A DNA stretch of 64,000 bases from Ctena decussata. Its lineage: Eukaryota > Mollusca > Bivalvia > Lucinida > Lucinidae. How positions within the stretch are numbered: the first letter of the stretch is position 1; each line of letters begins with the position of its first letter. The notes beneath the pieces were generated by a model. That model was not told the origin of the DNA, ran no database searches, and saw only the letters and a list, made by a program, of their open reading frames with translations. Positions 28,701 to 43,700 of the stretch are shown here, in pieces. The DNA lies in NCBI GenBank assembly GCA_963989385.1, contig OZ022499.1, forward strand, positions 51,883,757-51,947,756, given 5' to 3'. Both the position numbers and the translations under genes were made by a program.

Positions 28701-31700
28701 ATGTTGTCAGTGCTCTAGCACCTACATTTCTCAATGGATTTTAAAATAACTTCACACAAATGTAGGGCATGACAATATCTCGAGCAAGTTCAACTTTCAG
28801 GGTGCTGCACCCAAGGTCATGGTCACTGTGGCTAATTGTAGAAAAACTTTGTCATGGCTCTAGCACCTACATTTCTCAATGGAAATTGAAATAACTTCAC
28901 ACAAATGTAGGGTATGACAATATCTCGAGCAAGTTCGACTTTCAGGGTGCTGCGCCCAAGGTCAAGGTCACTGTGGCTTTTTAGCTCACCTGAGCCGAAG
29001 GCTCAGAGGTGAGCTTATAGGATGGGAGTCGAGCCGTCGTCCGTCCGTGGGTCTGTGGGTCCGTCAACATTTTCAAACATAAATATCTCAGAAACCAGTG
29101 GGCCGATTGCAATCAAATTTTATCTGAAGCATCATTGGGGTGGGGGAAAGGCTGCATTAGGTTTTGGTGCAGATCAGCTCAGAACTCTGGTTTCCATGGC
29201 AACAGATAGCCCCCATAGGGTTATAATGGGGAAAACGGCGTCATCACGTTTTCTCGACTGTTTTTGATTAGATCCTTATCATACTTGCAGGTAATGGTGA
29301 CATACATAAGAGCTTGGATGAGTTCGAAATTTGGCTGGATTCGAGCACAGACTACGGAGTTAGCTGCCCTTGAGCGTTTGAAAAAAATCCCATAGGGTTA
29401 TAATGGGGAAAATGGTGTCATCAAGTTTTCTCAACTGTTTTTGCTTAGATCCTTATCATACTTGCAGGTAATGATGACATACATAAGAGCTTGGATGAGT
29501 TCGAAATTTGGCCGGATTTGAGCAGAGACTATGGAGTTAGCTGCCCTTGAGCGTTTGAAAAAAATCCCATAGTGTTATAATGGAGAAAACAAAGTCATCC
29601 CATATTTTTAGAAAAACTTTGTCATCACTCTAGCACCTACATTTCTCAACGGATTTTAAAATAACTTCACACAAATGTAGGGCATGACGATATCTCGAGC
29701 AAGTTCGTCTTTCAGGGTGCTGTGCCCAAGGTCAAGGTCACTGTGGCTATTTTTAGAAAAACTTTGTCATGGCCCTAGCACCTTCATTTCTCCATGGATT
29801 TTGAAATAACTTGACACAAATGTAGGGTATGACAATATCTCAAGCAAGTTCGACTTTCAGGATGCTGTGCCTAAGGTCAAGGTCACTGTGGCTATTTTTA
29901 GAAAAACTTTCTCATGGCTCTAGCACCTACATTTCATGCAGATTTTATAATAACTTCACACAAATGTAGGGCATGACAATATCTCGAGCAAGTTCGACTT
30001 TCAGGATGCTGCCCCCAAGGTCAAGGTCACTGTGGCTATTTTTAGATAAACTTTGTCAGCGCTCTAGCACCTACATTTCTCAGCAGATTTTAAAATAACT
30101 TCACACAAATGTAGGGCATGAAAATATCTAGAGCAAATTTGACTTTCAGGATGCTGCGCCCAAGGTCAAGGTCATTGTGGCTATTTTTAGAAAAACTTTG
30201 TCAGCGCTCTAGCACCTACAATTCTCTGCAGATTTTATAATAACTTCACACAAATGTAGGGCATGACAATATCTCAAGCAAGTTCGACTTTCAGGATGCT
30301 GCCCCTAAGGTCAAGGTCACTGTGGCTATTTTTAGAAAAACTTTGTCATCGCCCTAGCACCTACAATTCTCTGCAGATTTTAAAATAACTTCACACAAAT
30401 GTAGGGCATGACAATATCTCAAGCAAGTTTGACTTTCAGGGTGCTGCACCAAAGGTCAAGGTCACTGTGGCTATTTTTAGTAAAAACTTGGTCATGGCTG
30501 TAGCGCCTACATTTCTCAACGGATTTTAAAATAACTTCACACAAATGAAGGGGATGACAATATCTCAAACAAGTTTGACTTCCAGGGTGCTGCGCCCAAG
30601 GTCAAGGTCACTGTGGCTATTTTTAGAAAAACTTTGTCAGCGCTCTAGCACCTACATTTCTCAATGGATTTTAAAATAACTTCACACAAATGTAGGGCAT
30701 GACAATATCTCGAGCAAGTTCGTCTTTCAGGGTGCTGTGCCCAAGGTCAAGGTCACTGTGGCTATTTTTAGAAAAACTTTGTCATGGCCCTAGCACCTTC
30801 ATTTCTCCATGGATTTTGAAATAACTTGACACAAATGTAGGGTATGACAATATCTCAAGCAAGTTCGACTTTCAGGATGCTGTGCCTAAGGTCAAGGTCA
30901 CTGTGGCTATTTTTAGAAAAACTTTCTCATGGCTCTAGCACCTACATTTCTCAACTGATTTTAAAATAACTTCACACAAATGTAGGGCATGACAATATCT
31001 CAAGCAAGTTTGACTTTTAGGGTGCTGCAATCAAGGTTTTTGATTAGATCCTTATCATACTTGCAGGTAATGATGATTTACATAAGAGCTTGGATGAGTT
31101 CGAAATTTGGCCGGATTCGAGCACAGACTACGGAGTTAGCTGCCCTTGAGCGTTTGAAAAAAATCCCATAGTCTTATAATGGAGAAAACAACGTCATCAC
31201 ATTTTCATTTTTCATCGGATCCTCTTCATACTTGCAGGTCATGAGGATATGCATAAAAGCTTGGATTAGTTAGCATTTCGGCTAGATCCCACCACTGACT
31301 ATGGAGTACCTGCCCTGAGCATCCAAAAAATCAATGTCGCCACTTTTTCTTGGTTTCTACTGATCCGATCCTTTTCAAACTTGCAGGTAATGAGGAAATG
31401 CATAATATCTTAAACAAGTTCAAATTTTGGCCAGATCAGGCCAACCACTACGAAGTTAGCTGCCCTTGACAGCTCTGTCTATTGTGCTCTTGATCGGATA
31501 CTTTTTAAACTTGCATATATTAAATGAGGGCATACATAATGTTTTGGATGAGTTTAATTTTCAGCCTGATTGGACCACTGACTGTGGAGTTAGCTGACCT
31601 TGAGCATCTTAAATATCCCTATAGGTTTACAATGTCTCTCAGGTGAGCAATTGTTGCCCTTTGGGCTACTTGTTTATAATTGTAAGAGAAGTCTCTTTGC

Positions 31701-34700
31701 TGCAAAACAATACTGTAAACAAAATTTGTCATAATTTTAGCTATAAACATGAGATAATCATATTTCTAAATGAACTGGTTTGCTCCTCGGTTTCATATTC
31801 AAGGACAACAGCATACTTATGAGCGCCTTGATGAGGAAATGAAAATATAAGTTAGATTTTTTCTATGGTATATATTAATACTGAAGTCTCCTGATATTTC
31901 AAAGTTGCACTTATTAACTGGTGAAAGCAAAATGGTGTACCATAGCCTGATGTCTGTTGGGACAATTATCTTAGGCACAAAATATGAAATGTTCCAGAGC
32001 CCTCCAGTCCTCCCTTTTTGATGCCTTTAGTCTCTGAAAGAAAGTACTCATGTACTGCAGGCTAAGAAGAGAGTTTCAGTTGTATTGCTCTCATGAGATT
32101 CAAAACCCACAATTGTCTGGCTGAAGCCAAATGCTATTATCATTTTAAGCGCCAGAGACAAAAATAGCAGAATTTGCAAACAGTGTAGATCCTGATGAGG
32201 CGGCTCATAATGAGCCGCCTCATCAGGATTTACACTGTTTGCCTTCTAGTCTTTGAATTCTCAATATGAAATATCTATGAAAAGATATTTCTTGAATTTC
32301 TGCAGAAGTAAATTTTGTCGTCTGCTTTTTGGCGCTTAAAGGGTTATTATACCTGCTGAAGCCAAATGCTGGAATCACCTATGGTGCCTTACATAAAAAA
32401 AGAAAAACAAAAACACTTAGTGAACCAGATTGATGTCACCCAGAAAAAAACAGTGATTGAAGTTATTCATTTCTGTATTTCTATTTTCAGGCTCGAATGG
32501 AAATCAAAGATCTGTTCAAAGACTTGAATGATGGTAAAATGTTGATGAAACTGCTGGAGATCATCTCGGGAGAAAATCTCGGCAAACCAAACAAGGGCAT
32601 ACTAAGAGTACAGAAGGCTGAAAATATCAACAGATGTCTGACGTTCCTAAGAACAAAGGTTTGATTCCTTGTTGTATATCTTTAGACTTTGTGTATAGAC
32701 CCTGATCAGAATGATCCAGAGGAGCAGTCTGATGAAAGCATTTTCGCCCTGATACGAGAAAACCAACAAAGTGGTTGTGCACCCAGCAAAGACACAGATC
32801 AGCCTCAGGCATCCACCCCAGTCCAATCAGACTCTTCGCTAAGCACATAAAGGGTAGCTTAGGGTCTAAGCTTCTTCCATGGGGACAGCAAAGACTCTGA
32901 TCAGACTGGGCTGATGCCTAGGCTGATCTGCGCTGGGCACACAACCACTTTGTTGGTTTTCTCATGTCACAGCTAATTTGGAGAATTGCAAATAATACTA
33001 AAATGCATGAGAGTAAGAATTTGCACAAAAATATCCGTCTTGTAGTGTGTATGTCTAGGTAAATTTGTTCGCATCAGTGTATTTTTGAAAGATTTACATT
33101 CTCCAAACTTCACTTTTGCCAGGTTTTGCAAAGATAAAACAAGTATCGCAAACAAAACTATCTTGGAGGTTGTGACTTTATTCAATGGAAAATCAGAAAT
33201 AATATGTAACCAAAAATCTGCTCACAGGTTAAAAGTCTGTAATTTAGAAAGGCATGGCTATTTCAAGAAACAAGGCTGTCATGGATGCTGCCATTTAGAT
33301 GAGTTAGCGACATCATAACCTCCTAATTAAATACAGCCAACTCCCGATATCTTGAACACTGAAATCTCAAAGTATATTCTTATATTAAAGAATATATTTC
33401 CTGTTTTTATTTACATTTCAACTCCAGTTATCTCAAACTACTGAGATCTCAAAGTAAATTTTCTGGTACCAGAAAATTTACTTTGAGATCTCAATTGTTT
33501 GGACTGAAGTTCGACTTTGAGATATTGAGAGTTGACTGTATGTGAAACTTAATAATTCATATATGCAAACACATTCATTGCAATCTTATGGCATTATGTC
33601 TTTTTTTGTGTGTGTAAACATGGCTCATTTTCTCTAAAACTGCATTGTTTTTTGTACAGCAAAAGATTCACTTGCGTTTTTAGAACATTGTTCATGGTCC
33701 CAAGCCTCGTCGAGCCATTGAAGTTGGTGGATTTGTTTTACAGCATCACATTTCTTTAAAATTTTGTATCGCCATATGTCTGTAATGCACCAGTCATTTG
33801 TAACTACTGCCCTCCACCTACTGGGAATAGCGGGGCTAATGACTTTTCGTTTTTTAGTGCCCTGGTATAAGCCCCATCCTCTGGGGACACGCTGATGGTT
33901 ATATAGCCCTGCTGTTAGCCCTGCGCTGTATATCAGAAAAGTCCACTGGGGTAAAGATCTAAATGTTAGAACCCCGGCACTTCCCCGGTACTGACTGTGG
34001 GGACAATAAAAAAGTTAATGCCCTGCACCTTAGTCCCGCTATCCCCCACCCTACCCCCGTTGATGCGGGGCGGGGGGGGGGGGGGGGGGGACAGTGGTTA
34101 CAAATGACTAGTGCATAATAGTTACGTACATCAGATTAAGTAATCTTGCTGTAATCTTTTAGGTATATTTCGAGAACATAGGAGCAGAAGACATCATGGA
34201 CGGAAATCCTCGCCTCATTCTGGGCTTGATTTGGACTATCATCCTGCGGTTCCAGATACAGGAAATAGAAATTGAAGTGGTAAGGCTCTAGTATAACACA
34301 GAAGCTTCAGAGAAGCCAATTTTTTTATGGTGGAGAATGTGTGTCATGATCACATGCTAATGACAGTAAATTTCTTAGGTTTCAAAAGATAATGTCTGAC
34401 TAGGTAACAAAATCAGCTATATCTCAGGTCTAAGAGGGCCGATTTCAATGTTGTAAAAAGCAGCTACTCCGTATTAATGCTGTTTGTCTGAAGCAAGTGT
34501 CTTTGGTTTATAAAACAAAGCCATTTACCAGGACACTTTAGAAAACTGACCTTGAGGTCAGTTTTCCGAAGTGCCCTGGTAAATGGCTTCATTTCATAGA
34601 ATGATAGCATTTGGTATAGACAAAGGAGATTAGTGCAGGGTATCTGTTGCTTACAACTTAAAAATCAGCCTTGTTTTCTTATTTTCTTACCTGATTAGTT

Positions 34701-37700
34701 TCTTTCGAAAAACAAGCTTCTGGTATAGCTATGTTAGTGTGACAGTGCACAGACAGGCGCGACTCAGCATTCTGAGGATTTTTTTCCTGTTTTTTTGTGC
34801 AGAAAAACATGTTGTTGGATCTCTTTAGAAATGCTTTGCTGATACAGTTCTAAGAACTCTTATGTTTTGTGCAAAAGTATGAAACACTCCTCAGTTTTCA
34901 TGTCCAAATTTTTTGCTTAACCCTATAGCACGTTTTGAGTGCAGTAGGGTTAACTGGAGTTCCTTAACTGAAGTGAAGTTCCGAGTTAAGCAGGAACTTC
35001 ACTTCAGTTGCAGTTTTACAATAAATTTTGAGTCACCTAAAAAAGTTGAACTGACACCATTAGAAAAGCATGGATATTCACATGCTAAGTGTTGTAAAAT
35101 CTTGATTCTTTCCTCCTACATAAATCCATTGGCAGTTCTGTCACTTTTGACAATGAAATTAAGAATATTTATGGCATTCAGAGGATTGTTACATAAATTT
35201 GCTTTCAGTGCTGAGTGGTGACCAGTGTTTGTTCTTTCAAAATTGAATTTATTATATTAAAATACACTCAGTGTCAATGAAAATGTACCACACAGAATAT
35301 ATACAGTCAACTGACTCAACTCCCCATATCTTTAACTCTGATATCTCAAAGTACCTCTTACATCAAAGGATAAAGTTTGGACACATTACCTGTTGTTATA
35401 TATATTTCAAACTGATATTATCTCAAACTAATGATGTCTCAAAGTAAATTTTCTTGCACCAGAAAATTTACTTTGAGACATCAGTAATTTGGGATAAACT
35501 TTGAATTTGAAATGTTGAGAGTTGACTGTAATTTTGTTAAATGTTATGTTAAACAAATCATTCAACAAAATATTACTTTTTGGGGGTGTTAATATATAAA
35601 TAAATGAAAGTTTGTTTACTAGCAGGTGCTACTACGCTTGGCATCAAAAATGACGCTTCAGAAAACTGTAGTCATCAAATGACATGCGTATTCAGAGTTC
35701 TAGTAAATCCAATATCCGTGCTCTGCCAGTGTATTGAATCAGATATTTGCTATTTAATAACCATAAAAGGGAACATTATTGTTGTAATCTTATGCTAAGT
35801 ATGGATTTGGGTTGGCTTTTATCCCTGAAATATGTGAATTCCAGTTCCTTCAACTAATTCCAAATATGTATCCATTCACATTAAAAAAGACCCTGCAAAA
35901 GGAAGATAATTTTCAATCGCGTGCAATATATGGATGGCAAAAAAAAAAAAAAGAAGGTCAAATTGACCCTTTAAAATTTACAACTGACACTCTGCATCAC
36001 TGGTAGTGTTTACCAGTTTGGTGCTTGTCTTGTGAAAGATTTAAAGAGAGTAAAATCCGACTGCATTTAATTGGTCAGATATGGAATCTTCTCCAAGTCT
36101 TCTGTCCTCATTTAATATATTCTTGTTTGACATGTAATTGTAGGACGAAGACGATGAAAGCAGTGAGAAGAGGTCAGCTAAAGACGCTCTGTTACTATGG
36201 TGTCAGAGAAAAACAGCTGGGTAAGTGTAACAGCGTAGGAATGGAGTATCATGAATCCGTTAGTTGTATGGTGGGGTATCATGAATTCGTTAGTTGTATG
36301 GTGGCGGTAGTATGGAATTAGTGAAGTTTGCAAACCTATCTAGCCAAACTAGTTGCCATACTGAATAATATTCAACCAAATTTTGACACTTCAACTATGT
36401 TGTTAATGGACTCTGCCATCTTCTGTTGATTTGGACAAGTCCATTGGCCTGATATGGGGTATTTTATAAAACTGTTCATAAAAATTACAAAACTTGATCA
36501 GACTTTGTTCAACATTATACAGAAATACTTCAGGGTTCAAGTATAAAGAAGTAGAATGCATTGTCATTTACATGTAGCTTACGAGTACTTATTAACATTA
36601 CTTATTTAAAGAGAAATATGAGCCACGACACGACAAAACCAAAAAAGTGGCTTTTGCGCCCAGCAAAGACTCAGATCATCCTGGGCATCCACCCAGTCTG
36701 ATCAGAGTTTTTAGTCTGGGCTTAAAGGGTAGCTAAGGGTCTAAGCTAGCTCCATAAGGACAGTGAAGACTCTGATCAGACTGGGCAGATGCCCAGGCTT
36801 GTCTGAGTCTTCAGTGGGCTCACATGCCACTTTGTTGGTTTTGTTGTGTTATTATTACATGTATATTATTTATGTTGAAACTCACTTGCTTTATAGTTTT
36901 GCTGCAAAGACTTAGCTGGCTGTGTGTTTGAGTTCATAGAGCATAGATATTTATTGCTTTTAGAAGAGGATTGGGATATTATGAGTCTCACCATATTGGG
37001 ATATGGGCAAATAGCAAAGTCTCTGGTCAGACTGCAAATCTGTGTGTCCTAGGTTCGATACCCGGTCCGGCCACTTACTTTCGTTTCTCTTTCCCCTGAT
37101 TCAAGAAGGGCAGTTGTCAGTTAAAGGTGAAAGTAAGTGCACTTAGTACTGGTTAACCGCTTACGAGGTCTAAGCCTGCCCAGGAATAGTGTGGTTAGGT
37201 TAACTGACTGTCCTGAGATGACCATAGCTGTTTACCGTGGACATTAAACAATAACACAACACAAGATTTGCAGTCTGATCTGAGTGTTTCCTGTTTATAT
37301 TGACAACAAATTGGTTCTCTGAAAAGTATTGATGCATATGCCTGTAAAATAGTAAATAATCTATATACTAATTTTGGCTATATAATTATATTTTGCAGGC
37401 GGTAAATGTCTTTTGTTTCACCCTTTTCACAGCTTGCTTTAGAATTTTGCCTTGCAAAATCTGTACCTGCTGTTCCCTCCTTGCACCTGTCATTTTGTAA
37501 TGAAAAAACATCCCACACCATTCCTCTGAACAGAAAAAAAATGAGTGCATGATGTTTTACCTTGACTGTGTGGATCCCCGGTAGCTCAGTGGGTTTAGCC
37601 CTGGCCTACTGATCAAACAGACCGGGTTTGAGCCCCACTTGAGGCGAGAATCTTTCACACCATAAACAGGGTTCCATTGCACACAGCCTTTCATTATCAC

Positions 37701-40700
37701 ATTCCCATCATCCTGATATGACTGAAATACTGTTGAAAAGGACGTAAAATCGCAAGTCATCCGTCCATCCATACTTTGACTGTGCAAAAAATATATGAAG
37801 AGGTGTTGTTCTCACTTTGATGTTGGAGTCAGCATCTGCGTCACATGGTAGCATTTGGTTAAAATTTACATACTATAGGCAGACATGGCATCAGATGATT
37901 TATACTTTGAAGTCACAGGTCTGGTTAACCCTGACATTCGGAAGCTTGCGGGAGTGCATATTGCAAGTACCTGGTGCATTACCTTGAAACTGCTTGTAAA
38001 ACACCCAGTTAAAACTTCAGTTTAACTCTTAAAATGCCAAAAAAAGCAGATGACAAAATTTAATTCTGCAAAATTTCAAAAAATGTTTCATCCAAGCTAT
38101 ATCATATTGAGTATTCAAAGACTAGAGGGTAAACAGTATAGATCCAGATGAGGCGGCTCATCATGTGGCTCATGATGAGCCACCTCATCTAAATTTACAC
38201 TGCTTACAAATTCAGCTGTTTTCATTTTCGGCGCTTTAAGTGTTTAAAATATCGCATTGGGGTATATATTGTTATAAAAGCAAGGACATGGTACAATGCA
38301 TGTATCAAAGTTAACCTTTAAAGCGCCAAAAATTAAAATTGTTGAATTGGCAAACAGTGGAGATCCAGATGAGGTGGCTCATAATGAGCCACCTCATCTG
38401 AATATACACTGTTTGCCCTGTAGTGTTCAAATTCTCAATATGATATCCCTTGGACGAAACATTTATGAAATTCTGCAGACATAAATTTTGTCATCTGCTT
38501 TTTGTCACATTAAGGGTTAACTGATATGATTTATGATGTAAGATATAAATTCTTTAAGATTTCACTATAAGAGGGTCACATTTCTCACATTTTTGAATAA
38601 AATAGAAGATTTTTGAATTTCATAGTTTATGGTGTTCATAGTAACATTGAGTATGTCATTAAAAATGGTGTCTTATGCTTCAGTAAGCCAAAATGCTTTT
38701 TGTGAATACTTAAAAAGTGCCAAAAATGAAAATAGTTAAGTTCGCAAACAGCATGAATCCAGATGAGGTGGCTCATAAGGAGCCATCTCATCTGGATCTT
38801 TACTGATTGTCCTTCAAATAAGCCAAATTTGGGGCTGAATATTTTAATGGTTATTTTGAGGTGGCACAAATTAATATATGTGTTGTGAGAAATAAGAAAA
38901 CCATTGTTTCCTGTTTTAAAAGCATGTCTGTCCAAAAGGCCTAGACGAAGCTGGACTCATTGGCAAAAGGAACCTATTTCTGAATCCAGGCTTGTGGTTA
39001 TTTTATGAAAAAATTAATCATTTTCTGTACCTTGCTATAATACATAGTAACTCCTTGGCTGAATAATATAAGGACTGGATTATTTATTGGTCTAGTTTTG
39101 TAATAAAATGTCATGGTCTTTAGATATGAGCTCATAAAAATTAAACCAACTGGCAACAGTTTCGCATTTCTGATGTATGAAAATTCATACTTGAGAAGTG
39201 ACATTAGATGCAAGGTATCCAGATAAGTTGTTGCAGGGACTGGGCCCATCTGGGCCCACAAAATAGATGGGCTGCCTTGTGTCTCTGCAGCAGAGCTGCT
39301 AGTAGATGTAGCAGGACCCAAGAGTCATTTTTATCATGCATATGCTGCAAAATGCACCTGATAACAGCGGTATGATAACATGATGTGATATCATGTCACC
39401 TCAGAACTGCGCTTGCGCGAATGTTATCAGGCGATGCCTACAGAATCGATCTCAGAAGACGATTGGCTACATACTGACGTTGGCCATGATAACAACGTCC
39501 GATTGGTTAAATGATGTCACCGACTTACGTCATAACGCATTCGCGACGTCAACAAGTTCAAACAAAACTGCGTTTACTTTTCTTTTGTTTGACGCTCTTT
39601 ACACCTGAAAATATTCTAATGATGCATGATAAATAGAAAACCATGTAAGTGTCTTTTGATATCAAGTTTATCAGGCTCGACCAGAAACGCGTCGGACTGG
39701 CTCGGCAAGCCTCGCCATTCCTACGCTGTTTCTGGTCTCGCCTGATAAACTTGATATCAAAAGACACTAACATGGTTTTCTCTATATCTCAGGTCGGTTG
39801 AAAGTCCTACAAGTTTTTGAGGGCAATGTCTCAACATGACTGAAATATTGTTTACTGGGGCGTTAAACCTGAACTCAACAACATTCTTGCAGGCCTTAAG
39901 CTTGTAACCCACTAAAGATACCCTCTAGCAAGCCCTGTTAGCCCAATCAGATATCCTTAAAAAATATCTGCCCCAGGTACATGTGAGAAGTTTGTCTATA
40001 CACGTAGCATGGTGTTGTTTTGTCCATCATCTTCCAGATTCGTTCAGGATGTGAAGAATTTTAAGGATAGTTCTTGAGTGTTTCTTTGGCAATTCGCTTA
40101 TGGATTTCAGTGGGGATTTGTACAGAAGTATCAGTTTAATTATCAGTATGCTGTCCTTATAAGAGATCATTTAGAAACTGTCCAAAGAGGGCTGCAAGTT
40201 GTCAAACATGGTTGTGATTTTTGCTTTGCCAGTATTTCATGCTCAAGGAGGAAATTATTTGAGTCACACAGCAGATTGTCGAGTATTGACCAGAGCAAAT
40301 AATTGTGATAATTATATTATACAATGACACGTTGATGCTGCAACCACAGAAAGATGTCATCCAGCATGTCCAAATTCCATAGACACAAATCAAACTACCT
40401 GTGCAGTCTCATCAAAATCATTGCTATTCAGGTAACAGACCTCATTGGGTCCAAAGATTATTGGTGCAAACAGTGAGGACACTGATCAGACTGTGCAAAT
40501 GCACAGTCTGGTCTGAGTCTTCACTGTTTACACTTGCTGAAATTGACCCTTTCTCGTGTCGCAGATCTTATATAATGGCATATTGATCCTGGATGATTTA
40601 TAAGTCATGCTGTTTTATATTGACTGACAACAGCTTGAGCAATTTTCAAGAAAAATTGATGTTCTGTTACCTAGAAAAGATTGGGCCTTTATGAGAATAA

Positions 40701-43700
40701 ACATGCTATAACTGTAGATTTACACTCTTTGCCCTTTTCATGGTGCCACATTTGGACATTGATTCTTTTCCATAAACTTTTTTTCTTACCATAAGTGAAT
40801 AATTTTAAAGGAAGATCCTTTGAAAGCAAGGAACACATCAAAGAAACGAAAATAGCAGAATTGGTTTAAACACTGCCTATGTCCCCTAGCACCGGCTTCA
40901 GTCAAACCTATTTTCAGACTGAATCAGAAAGAACTCAATGGTCCCAAAGGATCAAAAAATATATGATCTGCTCTATGATATGTATGGGGAGAGATTTTAG
41001 GGCCACCACACAGCATAACACCAGCTGCTGTAGAAAAGAATAACTTTTGAAGAAATGTTCTGATATGTTCTGATATGAAATGTTAAAGCCTTTGTGGAAA
41101 TGTTTGATGTCGCTATAAAAAGTTTCTTTGTGAAAGTAATTTTCTGCCAAATTTTACAGGACTCTGCTTACAAAAACAGAATCCTTCTAAAAAGAAGGTC
41201 CTGGGTTCGAAATCCGGTCTGGCCAAATACTTTCGTTTCTCCTTCCGCTGATTCAAGAAGGGCAATTGTCAGTTACTGGCGGAAGTATGTGCACTTAGTA
41301 CTGGTTAACCGCTTAGGAGGTCTAAGCCTGCCCAGGAATAGTGTGGTTAGGTTAACTGACCGTCCCGACATGACCCTAGATGTTTACCGTGGATGTTAAG
41401 CAACAAATCAATCAATCAATCTGTTAGAGCTGTAATTAGCAATCTATGGTTTATCATGCATACAAGTCCATGAAATGTTCTGCATCAAAAATGACAGAAT
41501 CAAGTAGAATTACCCCATTTAAAGTGAAAATGATGAAACTAGCAATATTTCAAGTTACAGCAGCATGTATTGTTATTTCGTTTGTAAAATTCAATATATT
41601 TGATGCATTTCTCTGATTGCATGCTTAAAAACAAAAGTCCTTTATCCCCTGCATGCCTTTGTACTAGGAAATCCATATTAATCCTAATTTAAAACATTCA
41701 GACAAACATACCTGAGCGAACAGTGGGAACCGAGATCAGACTGCAGAGTCTGCACTGTTTGCCAACAATGTCAGAAAAAAATGAGCCGTGACACGACAAA
41801 ACAAAGTGGCATGAGCTAAGGGTAGCTTAGGGTCTAAGCTAGCTCCATATGGACAGTGAAGACTGATCAGACTGGGTGGTTGCTCAGGCTAATCTGAGTG
41901 CACATGCCACTTTGTTGGTTTTGTCATGTCACAGCTCATTTACATCCCTCATTACATCACATTGCAGCTTTCTGTGTTAAGGTGGCTGGGTAGCCATATA
42001 GGGGAAGCGCATCTTGCCATTTTGTTTTTTGCTTCTTTTTTAAATAAGGGTCCACACTTAAAAGAAAGAATTTGCTCCCTTGGAGGAAAATCCTTTCCTT
42101 TAAGAGTAGACCCTTATTTGGGAGGGTTTTATCATCCAGGGAAGCAAACATGAAGTCATAAAAGTTATTTCCCTTTGACAATATGGCAGAAAAACATGAA
42201 GGTGTACCCATGCACCTTAATTGTATTGTAGTGTGCCAGTCAATTTTGCATGTTTAGAAAATATACTTAAGTTATTTTTGATTGATATTTGTCACGCAAT
42301 TTATGACCTAAGTTGACATCAAGAAAAAGTTTTGCATACCACTTGAATTTGTTTTTTAAAAGAGATGTTTCAGGGCTTTGTTACATTGCACCTTGGTTTA
42401 TTTTAGCTATTTCGATATATATGCAAAAGATACATAGTACTATACCAAGAATGTCTAAAATGAAAGAAATAGTCTTGAATTAGGTAATTTTGGAAAATTT
42501 AGACTTGAAAAAGCTTCCTTATATCTGTTATCAGATTTTCACCTTCATTTACCATATTAATCCTATTAAATGTTCAGGGGTGTTGCAGTTTAAGAAAGGG
42601 TGGTGTTATTTAGAGCCTGAGGAAGAAAAAAATCAGCTTCAGTCCAAAATTCTTTCGATAAACAATCTTAAATTATTTGAACCATGTAAGAATAGTGGCT
42701 GGACTTTGATTTTTTCAAAAAAGAGTGAGGGTGTTTATTAGGATCAATAGGGTATGGTTTATATTTGGTCTAGTTGCACTTATTTTCAGTGTTATGATAC
42801 CCTTCAGTGGCATATCGTACACAACACCACTTATTCTGATGGGAGAAGTTTGGCCCATGAAATAACCTGTTGTCAGAACAGCAGACAACGCAGTCTTGTT
42901 TGGACTGTTGTATATAGGAGCAGACTTCTATGCACAGGACATCTGTCATATCATTTTCTGTATTTACAATATGACAATCTTTCTTGATACAGAAAAAACG
43001 CCAAACATGAAAGAAACTGCTGAAACTACTGTGTTTCTTAGTGGACACCTATCAGCATGTGTTTACAGTATTAAAATGTTTCTTGATACAGAAAAAAAGC
43101 CAAATATGGAAGATAACTGCCCGAAACTGCGGTGTTTCTTAGTTCCTCAAGATAAGAGGATTATATTCCAAGACCTGTTGACTCTAATGATGATTTATCT
43201 GTTTCGACAGACAGTTCACCAGTAGCTGTCACACATCATACAGTGCATTGTGTCACATGTAACAAGTAAAAACCCAGACCAGACTGTGGAGTAACACAGT
43301 CTGGTCTGGGTTTTTGTTGTTGCACAAGCCAAATTTGGACTGAATGACCAGACTAAGAAATGGGTAAAGTCTGTGACCTGATTTCAGATGCAGAGGGGAA
43401 CTTTGAAAGTCAGTCTCGTTTTGGACTCGCAGTTTTGCAAAACGAGACACGGGTCAATCCCAAGAAATAGAGCAATCCTTGCTCATTGATCTGTTTATAT
43501 TAAGAAATACCTTAATTATCCTAAAAATTCGAACACCTGAATCTTAATATGGAGGAACCTTTACACATTACCGAAACTATCTAACAATTCGAACAAATTA
43601 AATTTTACTATCCAGTAATTTTAAAAACTGCAGATGGGATGGCAAACTGTGCAGACCCTGATCGACTGCTCCTTAGGAGCAGTCTGATCTTGGGCTACAC

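Noticed and set aside
28100..31035. CRISPR-like or satellite array
   Set aside because: Units are contiguous 146-bp repeats without unique spacers, lie inside a hairpin-ended element in an animal gene, and are bounded by element termini, so neither CRISPR nor a free satellite.
35812..36006. Candidate small gene frames in intron 3
   Set aside because: No start context, no homology, low-complexity A-run; nothing beyond chance length.
37557..37787. 76-codon minus-strand frame
   Set aside because: Antisense of a SINE; contains the complement of the tRNA-like head.
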